From the NCBI GenBank assembly GCA_942491145.1, contig CALOBC010000040.1:1-64000 (forward strand): 64,000 nucleotides of DNA, read 5' to 3'. Positions 33,469 through 40,054 of this stretch are shown piece after piece (the stretch's first letter is position 1; every line of letters starts with the position of its first letter). The translations under genes were made by a program, and so were the position numbers. The notes below the pieces were generated by a model that saw nothing but the letters and a program-made list of their open reading frames with translations, made no database searches and was not told the origin of the DNA. Origin of the DNA: CAXQUZ01 sp942491145. GTDB lineage: Bacteria; Myxococcota_A; UBA796; UBA2385.

Positions 33469-34479
33469 ATGCAGCTTGCCCAGGACCGCTGGTATGTCGT
33501 GCTCTCCACGACGGAGCTAGGCAACGCTCCGCTCGGGGTGCGTCGGCTGGGGCTCGATCTGGTGTTCTGGCGGGATGGGGAGGGTCGACCCCAGGTGGCG
33601 GTCGATCGGTGTCCCCATCGGGGTGCGGCCCTGTCGGCGGGTGAAGTGATCGACGGCTGTGTCGTGTGTCCCTTTCACGGGTTCCGGTTCAATGGGGATG
33701 GCGCATGCACGGCCATTCCCGCGCATCCCGACCGCACGTTGCCCAAGGCCATGTCGCTGGCGATGCTTGGGTCCCGGGAAGCCCATGGCTTCGTCTGGGT
33801 CTGGACCGGACCCACAGCCACCCCTAGCACGCCGGTCCCCTTCTTTGATCTGGAGGGCTGGTGCTACACCGGCAGTGAGCTTCGAGAGCCGGTGGCGACT
33901 CACTACACGCGGGCCATCGAGAACCAGCTCGACTTTGCCCATCTGCCGTTTGTGCATCGCTCCACTATCGGCCGGGGGATGGACCCCGCGATGGACATCG
34001 AGACCGTGGTGGACGGCGACCACATCTGCGCCTTCCAGCGAGCCAGCGTCCACGGTGCGTCGATCGAGGTGCTTGCCCCCAACATCTGGCGCCTCAAGAC
34101 TGGCCCGACCTGGTCGTTCCTGGCGATGGTGCCTGTGGATGACCGTCAGATGATCTACTATGTTCGGACCTACCAGCGCTGGACCTCCAGGGCGCCCTTG
34201 GCTTGGCTCATCGGCACCCTGGGCCGGCCGCTGACACTGCGGGTGCTGCGGCAAGACACGCCACCGGTGGAGTCGCAGCCCGTGGTGGAGACCCGCCTGA
34301 AGATGGACGAGGTGTTGGTTCCCTCGGATGGTCCCATCATCGCCTACCGGCGGTGGCGGGAAGCAGTGCGCCGGGAGCTGGACCCCTGGGGCGACCGGCG
34401 TCGAGGGACCCGTCGTCCCTCCTCCTCACCAAGCACTGAGGACACCGTGGGAACTGAGGGTGGGGATCGCGGGGACTGA
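33469..34479 (+). CDS. Rieske non-haem iron oxygenase
   Basis: A 336-residue protein. Rieske cluster ligands are C48-x-H50 (CPHRG) and C67-x2-H70 (CPFHG). The mononuclear iron site has H158 and H163 with N152/D155 nearby (ENQLDFAHLPFVH). Members are oxygenases acting on aromatic, steroid or chlorophyll-type substrates and need a reductase, which is not encoded beside it. The start at 33469 opens the Rieske domain (LAQDRWYVVL). Substrate unknown. Confidence 0.9.
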   Translation: MQLAQDRWYVVLSTTELGNAPLGVRRLGLDLVFWRDGEGRPQVAVDRCPHRGAALSAGEVIDGCVVCPFHGFRFNGDGACTAIPAHPDRTLPKAMSLAMLGSREAHGFVWVWTGPTATPSTPVPFFDLEGWCYTGSELREPVATHYTRAIENQLDFAHLPFVHRSTIGRGMDPAMDIETVVDGDHICAFQRASVHGASIEVLAPNIWRLKTGPTWSFLAMVPVDDRQMIYYVRTYQRWTSRAPLAWLIGTLGRPLTLRVLRQDTPPVESQPVVETRLKMDEVLVPSDGPIIAYRRWREAVRRELDPWGDRRRGTRRPSSSPSTEDTVGTEGGDRGD

Positions 34480-34544
34480 CAACAGCTTCAGCGCCGACCG
34501 GGCGAGCCGATGCAGCGGGTCCTACCCCTTGTTGGGATCCTCCG

Positions 34545-35792
34545 ATGCCTCCATCCTCTTCTTCGCCGCACGATGCGCCGCCTGACCGTGGGCGCCGCGG
34601 GTCCATCGTCCTCATGGCCGCGGGTGCGCTCACGGTGCTGTTGGGTTGTGGCGCCCTGGCCGTGGACGTCTCGTACATTCGCCTCGCCCAGGCCCAAGCC
34701 CAGGATGTGGTGGACGCGGCGAGTGTCGCTGCGCTTTGGGCCGCTCGGGCCACGGGGGACCTCGCCGATGGGGAGGCCGCCGCTCAAGCGATCCTGAACC
34801 TGAACCCGGTGGTCGGTGGCACCGCGACGCTGCAGTCGATTGAGTTTGGGGACTGGGACTCGGTGGACCGCACGCTGAGCCCGGATGAGTTGACCCCCAA
34901 CGCGGTGCGGGTGACGCTGGGCCGGGTGGGGGACAACGCTGTGCCGCTGTTCCTTGGACGCTTGTTCGGCTGGAATGAGATCAACGTGGTGCGCTCCGCG
35001 ACGGCTGCGTCACGCGACCTGCAGGTTGTGTTGGTGATGGACATCACAAACTCCTGGTCTCGGCCCAACTTCTACCGGGCTCGCGACGCGGCCGTGGCGT
35101 TCTACGATGTGTTGGAGAACTCCCATGGTCCTGGCGACATGATCGGCATGAACGTGTTCACCGGACGGTACGCGTGGGAGTTTACCCCTCTTGTGTCGAT
35201 GGAGTCCGAAGACGTGAGCGGCAACCTGCGCGCACAGTGGTCGGCGATGGAGACCGCAAGCAAGGCGGGCACGGCAGCAAACAACTCAAAAGGGTGCAAC
35301 GTCAACGGCACCAACAACTTCGCGTCGCCCGACGGTGGCTGCTTCCCGGACATGCCCCGTGAGTACAAAGACGAGCCTGGCACCGATCACTCCACCGGCC
35401 TCGCGATGGCCCGCACGATGTTCGAAGACAACGACCAAGAGGGCGTCTATCGTGCGATCGTGGTGTTGACGGACGGCCAGCCCAACGGCATCAGCGCCTC
35501 CCACGGGAACACCCGGCGCACCACTGGCTTCGAAGAGGAGCGCTGGCGGGAGTACCTGGGTCCGATTCCCCACTCCAGCTCGCAGGTCCGGGATGACAGC
35601 GTGACGGCAACCGAAGAGCTCTGGGACGACTTGGAAGTCAACTCTTGGGTGGTCACCTTTGTGACGGACTCCCAGTTCCTCGAAGACATGGCCCAGGGGG
35701 ATGGGTACTACGTGCGCACGTCTAGCTCGGCCGCCCTGGTCACCATCTTTGAGGACATCGCATCGTCGCTGCCCATCGCGGTGGTCGAATGA
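34545..35792 (+). CDS. tadG: TadG-like VWA protein
   Basis: A 415-residue protein. An N-terminal GRRGSIVLMAAGALTVLLGCGALAVDV segment matches the TadG/TadE membrane-anchor motif. A von Willebrand A domain follows with metal site D-I-T-N-S and VLTDGQPN. Such proteins belong to the Tad/Flp tight-adherence pilus system. The stop overlaps the next start as ATGA. Confidence 0.85.
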   Translation: MPPSSSSPHDAPPDRGRRGSIVLMAAGALTVLLGCGALAVDVSYIRLAQAQAQDVVDAASVAALWAARATGDLADGEAAAQAILNLNPVVGGTATLQSIEFGDWDSVDRTLSPDELTPNAVRVTLGRVGDNAVPLFLGRLFGWNEINVVRSATAASRDLQVVLVMDITNSWSRPNFYRARDAAVAFYDVLENSHGPGDMIGMNVFTGRYAWEFTPLVSMESEDVSGNLRAQWSAMETASKAGTAANNSKGCNVNGTNNFASPDGGCFPDMPREYKDEPGTDHSTGLAMARTMFEDNDQEGVYRAIVVLTDGQPNGISASHGNTRRTTGFEEERWREYLGPIPHSSSQVRDDSVTATEELWDDLEVNSWVVTFVTDSQFLEDMAQGDGYYVRTSSSAALVTIFEDIASSLPIAVVE

Positions 35793-36214
35793 ACCGCGCC
35801 CTGCGCCGCAGAGGCGCCGAAGCCATTGAGTTTGCGCTGGTGATGCCGGTGTTCTTGGCGATTGCGCTCGGCATGATCGATCTGGCTTGGATGTTCTATA
35901 CCCAGTCCAGCCTGGACGTCTCGACCCACATTGGGTGCCGTGCGGGGGCGCTGATCGACCCGGGCTTGCGGGAGGCGAACCTGACCGAGGTGCAAGAAAC
36001 CACCATGGCCGCGCTCGTGGCGGCGATGGCCCAGCAGGGCTTGCCCGAGTGTGATGGGCGATGCTCCGGGGCGTTTGACACCTTCGGCCAGGTCCCATCC
36101 CGGGCGCTAACGTGTGAGGTGGCCTACCAGTTTGACCCCCTCATTGGGTTTGGCCTGACCTCCCTCACATTGCGGTCGACCCAGGTCGTGCGCATGGAGT
36201 GGCAACGAGGATGA
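35789..36214 (+). CDS. tadE: TadE-like pseudopilin
   Basis: A 141-residue protein with the TadE signature RRGAEAIEFALVMPVFLAIALGMIDLAWMF, a prepilin-like helix after a basic leader. It is processed and exported with the Tad pilus. Its start overlaps the TadG stop and its stop overlaps the next TadE-like start. Confidence 0.85.
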   Translation: MNRALRRRGAEAIEFALVMPVFLAIALGMIDLAWMFYTQSSLDVSTHIGCRAGALIDPGLREANLTEVQETTMAALVAAMAQQGLPECDGRCSGAFDTFGQVPSRALTCEVAYQFDPLIGFGLTSLTLRSTQVVRMEWQRG

Positions 36215-36645
36215 TCAGCCCCCGCCGACAGCGCCGCGGCGCATCTGCCATCGAGTTTGGCCTTGTGTTGCCGCTATTGATCTCGGTCTTCGGCGCCATC
36301 ATCGAGCTGTCTCGGTTCATCAGCACCACGCACCGCGTGTCCCGCATTGCGCGAGACAGTGCGCGGGTGGGCTCTGTCATCTTGGAAGGGGCCGACCCCA
36401 CGGGGGATGTGCTCACCGCCGCCGCCGAGAGCCACGCTTGGCTTGCCTTTGATGCATCAGGTTTGGCCTGCTCGGGCGGTTGTGTGGTGAACGCCACTTG
36501 GCTGGAGGACGATGACAGCGGCTTCATGGTGGTCCGGGTGGACCTGACCTACCCATATGTTGGGTTGACGGGGCTGATGCCGGGGTTGGGTGGTGCAGGC
36601 GTGCAGAGCAGCTTCACGATGCTGACGCAGCAGCAAGCGATCTGA
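36211..36645 (+). CDS. Second TadE-like pseudopilin
   Basis: A 144-residue TadE-like protein (RRGASAIEFGLVLPLLISVFGAIIELSRFI). The ATG at 36211 overlaps the previous stop. It completes a three-gene minor-pilin cassette; the Tad ATPase and secretion genes are not in this window. A hairpin at 36654-36674 follows. Confidence 0.85.
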   Translation: MISPRRQRRGASAIEFGLVLPLLISVFGAIIELSRFISTTHRVSRIARDSARVGSVILEGADPTGDVLTAAAESHAWLAFDASGLACSGGCVVNATWLEDDDSGFMVVRVDLTYPYVGLTGLMPGLGGAGVQSSFTMLTQQQAI

Positions 36646-37159
36646 GTGCTGACGGGCTGCGGCAAGGGCAGCCCTGCACGGGCGCTGGGCCAGGTTCATC
36701 TCGTGTCACCGCTTCGGTCCAGGCAGCCGGCGTCGGTCGTGTCTTCGCGTCCAGCGCGCTGCCGATGCCAGGTTCGAGGGCATCGAGCTGGACCCGTCCG
36801 AAGACAACTCCGGAGCGTGTCGGACCCTCAACGTTGTCGGCCTCGTCAGCGGCGGCCTCAAACTGCACAGCGCACACCGCCTCGCCCTGGGCTTCGATGA
36901 CCACTGGCCTCGGCGGAGCTAGCGCTCCCACGAAGTACCGAGCCGGAAGGGATCGGGAGACTTCGCCATTGATGGTCAACGGATGCCGGACTGCGAGTTC
37001 ACTGACGCCGGGCCGCATGATGTAGAGCGTGGACTCGCCATTGGATGGCATCGCGGCATGGGGCAGGTCGGCGCCGTAGCCTTGGTTCTTGATCGCGCAG
37101 CCCGGCACCATCGCCGAACCAACGATCCAGGCCGCAAGCGCTCGCTCGAACCGCGCCAT
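36614..37159 (-). CDS. Hypothetical lipoprotein, DUF2846-like
   Basis: About 181 residues. The signal peptide has a lipobox (V-P-G-C). STLYIMRPGVSELAV and INGEVSRSLPARYF fit the DUF2846-type lipoproteins of unknown role. The last 40 residues are low-complexity and overlap the TadE stop by 32 nt, so the real end may be earlier. Confidence 0.6.
   Translation of the reverse strand: MARFERALAAWIVGSAMVPGCAIKNQGYGADLPHAAMPSNGESTLYIMRPGVSELAVRHPLTINGEVSRSLPARYFVGALAPPRPVVIEAQGEAVCAVQFEAAADEADNVEGPTRSGVVFGRVQLDALEPGIGSALDAKTRPTPAAWTEAVTRDEPGPAPVQGCPCRSPSALRSLAAASAS
36654..36674. terminator. Hairpin after the intact tad cassette
   Basis: GGGCTGC/GCAGCCC with loop GGCAAGG, 9 nt after the TadE stop. 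A second copy at 39630 differs by a compensatory base-pair change, which supports a folded RNA element. Confidence 0.5.
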
Positions 37160-37440
37160 CGTGCCCTTCCGACAAGCCAAGCCGAGGACGACATTTGGCC
37201 AAGATGCCCGCAGTGCGGTCAATATCGGCGAGTGTTGACGGCAGCTGTGACATCGTTGCCTTTCGCAGCAGTGGCGGCTGCTCCAGCAGTCTCCGTCCGA
37301 CGGCAAGCATGTGAGCCTGGGCATCCGGCGCTTCTGACGGGTCATCCATCGGCACGCCGACTGCGCGCCGTTGTGCCGCCTGCAAGTCCGCGCATCATGA
37401 AGCTGGTATGTTCTAAGACGAGGAAGCGCTTCACCCGCTC

Positions 37441-37905
37441 GTGAGCCGCGATGCTCACTACGGCACTCGCGGCAATGCGGAGCTGAACTTCCGGTGCTGC
37501 GAGCCGCACTGCCGCGAGGACCTCGAAGCAACACGGCCTGCCTATGGCACCGCCGAATTCTGGCCTTGGCTGTCGACCGACTCCCACCGCATCGTCATCG
37601 TCATCGTGCTCGGCGACGGCATCGACTTCTGTCCGCCGCCCCCCGGCAACGCCTCGATGCCCGAGCCCTGCGCCAGCGGCGGCAGCTTGCTCGGCGCGAA
37701 CACGGACTGCGTCCAGGAACTGGGCGAGGACCTCAACGTCAACCTCTATCCGGTCTACTACGGCAACAACGCCGCGGCGCGGGCCGACGACGATGGACTC
37801 AAGCAGGGACAGGGTGCGCTCTTCAATCCCTCGACCCCTGAAGAGCTTGAGGCGCCGTTCGCCGAGATTGTCTGGCGATCGCAGGTTGTGTTGGTCCCCC
37901 ACTGA
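37441..37905 (+). pseudogene. C-terminal VWA fragment of a second TadG-like gene
   Basis: The 154-codon frame lacks the signal helix and metal site of TadG but ends like one (VNLYPVYYGNN, then STPEELEAPFAEIV), resembling the last part of the intact TadG (ALVTIFEDIASSL). Only a weak GTG start exists. I read it as a remnant of a duplicated tad cassette. Confidence 0.5.
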
Positions 37906-37931
37906 TCCGCTTCCCAGGTGAGGAGTCGCAA

Positions 37932-38564
37932 ATGCCAAAGCTCTCGACCGGATTGATGTTGCTCTCCACAGCCTGTGGCGGGGCTGCGATGGACCGACCA
38001 GATGGGCAGAATGCCCTCACCCCGGGGGTCTCCATCCCAGCGCAGCCCACACCCACGCGGACGGCGGCGGAGCTGGAGGTCGCCGGCGCGGTCCCCGTCA
38101 GTGGTGTGGTGGACTGCATCGGAGGGGACTGGAGCGTCTACGCTTGGCGTCTCCGCCCCCAGTCTCAGCGGGACGTGCGCGGCTTGCCGACCCACCCACC
38201 TGAGGTGGCTGTGCTCGTTGGCTCTCCCGGCGCCTACGAGGTGCCGGTGCCGTTGGGCCCCCGGCGCTTGGTGGCCGCCGTCGAGTCCTCGACTGGCATC
38301 ATCGCGTGGTCCGATGTCGAAGGCCGCGGGCTTCCGGTGCACGGCGCGCTGGCCCACCTCGACCTCCGCTGTGAGCTGACGCCTGCGCCCGTGGGGAGCG
38401 AGTCGGTGCCCCAAGGTGAGCAGGTCTACGCCACGCAGACATCCGGGGCCAAGCGGTCTGTGTCGCCCATCAGCGCCATCAGCGGGGGCGGTGGACCGCG
38501 ACCCTCGGCGCCCAGCTCCGCCGGGGCGGCCGCCACTTTGGTGGGGTTTCGACCGAGGGCCTGA
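37932..38564 (+). CDS. Hypothetical lipoprotein, possibly frameshifted at its end
   Basis: A 210-residue protein with a lipobox (L-S-T-A-C). The middle is beta-rich with no domain that I recognise. The last 40 codons are low complexity, while a different frame over 38420-38680 continues as natural-looking protein (GVSTEGLIRARYAPSLSEEQ) to a TAA at 38678. A frameshift near 38450-38500 would join them, making this a damaged gene. Confidence 0.55.
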   Translation: MPKLSTGLMLLSTACGGAAMDRPDGQNALTPGVSIPAQPTPTRTAAELEVAGAVPVSGVVDCIGGDWSVYAWRLRPQSQRDVRGLPTHPPEVAVLVGSPGAYEVPVPLGPRRLVAAVESSTGIIAWSDVEGRGLPVHGALAHLDLRCELTPAPVGSESVPQGEQVYATQTSGAKRSVSPISAISGGGGPRPSAPSSAGAAATLVGFRPRA

Positions 38565-38700
38565 TCCGGGCTCGCTACGCACCCAGCCTCAGCGAAGAGC
38601 AGCTCCGGTTCCACATGCCCATGCTGCTGCAGGTCGCCGACGACCAGGCCAGGTCTGATGACCTCGTTCGCCGGGCATAAAGCCCTCCAGTTCAGCTGGG

Positions 38701-39275
38701 ATGCGGACCCGCAGCCGAGGAGCGAACCACATTGGGTTTGCCTTGATGTTGACCGTTCTCATGTTGTTTGTCTACGGCATCATGGAGTACGGCTGGATGT
38801 CCTTTCAGCGCACTGCTGTGCAGGAGGCGGGACTGCCGCCACGGCTCGACCCTCGACCCGGATGATCCGCAACTGCGCTCGGAGGTGACCTCGCGCACCG
38901 AAGATGCTCTTGCTCGGCTGCAGGTCGACTGCCACGGTCGCGATGCTCGCCGTGCAGAGCGCCACCCGGGACGGGGCCCGCTGGGCAGCGACGCCGAACT
39001 TCACCATCGACACCGCGCCCGACCAGGCGGTGGCCCACGTTCGCGAGAGCTTGTCCCTGTTGGGGCTGTCGTGCACGGAAGCCGAGCAGTCGTCCGGCAT
39101 GTGCACGATTGAGGCCGAGCCCGAAGAGCTGGAGGGCCTCATCGCGTTGACGGTGCGCACAACCATCGACCACCGGACGGTGTTTGGCGGGGTGCTGCCC
39201 ATCCCGGACAACCTCCACGCCATGACCTCGTTCGTGCTGATCGACCAGACCCCCGCCGACGACGGGGCGCCTTGA
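38701..39275 (+). pseudogene. Decayed TadE-like genes, fused and frameshifted
   Basis: The 54-codon frame 38701-38865 has a TadE start (RGANHIGFALMLTVLMLFVYGIMEYGWM). The protein then continues in another frame (STLDPDDPQLRSEVTSRTED) and switches again to the frame of 38904-39275, which has a TadE-like middle (LAVQSATRDGARWA) and tail. At least two frameshifts and perhaps a deletion are needed. This mirrors the intact TadE pair at 35789-36645. Confidence 0.6.
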
Positions 39276-39899
39276 CCCACAGTCCGGGCTTGGTGCGGCT
39301 GCTCCCCGCCATGGTGGAGCGGCGGGCGCTCCGGATAGGCAAGGCCGGTGTCGAACCCAGCCAGACCGACGGATGTGTGGGTTGAGTGGGTCCCACCGAC
39401 GCTGCTGCGGGGCCTGAACACCGCTTTCTGGACCGCTCTGCCCGGTGACGTGTCCACCCGTGTCGGCACCCTCGTCGGGCCGCAGCTGCGCGGGAGCGGG
39501 AGTCGTCGAGAGGTGGGCAGAATGAGTTGGCCAGCTTGTTCGGTTGACGCGTCCCGTCCCCCGACGCAAGAACTCCTCATACGGGATCTTCGGGAAGTAC
39601 CCTTCAATCCCTTCCATGCATTTGCTGACGGGCTGGGGCAAGCCCAGCCCTCGAACCGAGCTGAATCAGATTCATCTCGTATTCAGCGCGCTGCCCGACG
39701 CTGAGGCAGAGGCAGCATGTGTTGTGGGTGTGTTTATTGCTGTTTTTATTGCAGTATTGGTGGCGCCACTGTGTGAGGCCGGTGCGGCTCTCCCGTCTTC
39801 GAAGCATCACAACCCACGGCGTGGCCAGCCCGGTCCAGCGTTCGGTTCGTGCAACATTGGGTCTCACACACGGGGGCCAGTGTTCCGTCACTCCCTGTT
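39276..39899. other. Intergenic stretch before the riboswitch
   Basis: No intact gene is visible. A minus-strand fragment near 39500-39620 (EGIEGYFPKIPYEEFLRRGT) reads like protein but has no recognised family. A hairpin lies at 39630-39650. An AT-rich patch at 39712-39770 (runs of TTTATTG) is the best place for the promoter of the riboswitch transcript. Confidence 0.4.
39630..39650. terminator. Second copy of the tad-cassette hairpin
   Basis: GGGCTGGG/CCCAGCCC with loop GCAAG, embedded in a longer match to 36647-36680 (TGCTGACGGGCTG...). The C-G pair of copy 1 (36660/36668) is G-C here (39636/39644). Confidence 0.5.
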
Positions 39900-39902
39900 G
39901 AG

Positions 39903-40008
39903 GTCTCGTCGAATGGGCAACCGCGCGCGAAAGCCGCGGACGCAAAGCTCCGACCTGTCGACACCACCCCAGCGGGTGGGTCCACGGTTGAGGGGTTGCC
40001 GAAGCGAG
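39903..40008 (+). ncRNA. c-di-GMP-I (GEMM) riboswitch
   Basis: The conserved blocks of the GEMM-I aptamer are present in order: GGGCAACC at 39915-39922, a stem capped by a GAAA tetraloop (39929-39932), GGACGCAAAGC at 39938-39948, CGACCT, then a variable hairpin and the closing GGGGTTGCCGA at 39992-40002. It lies 47 nt before the start of the Asp-rich lipoprotein gene. GEMM-I RNAs bind cyclic di-GMP; the G in GGGCAA argues against the cGAMP variant. Confidence 0.85.
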
Positions 40009-40019
40009 TTCGGTGTGTC

Positions 40020-40054
40020 GGGTCCTCGTCTCCACCAGAACACCCGATGGACCC
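40020..40054 (+). promoter_or_regulatory. Riboswitch expression platform over the start codon
   Basis: GGACCC at 40049-40054, directly before the ATG, is complementary to GGGTCC at 40020-40025 and also to GGGTCC at 39978-39983 inside the aptamer. Two mutually exclusive pairings over the ribosome site would allow translational control. This is inferred from base complementarity only. Confidence 0.5.

Noticed and set aside
39500..39620. Transposase fragment
   Set aside because: The minus-strand peptide reads like protein but shows no DDE or other transposase motif and no terminal inverted repeats.
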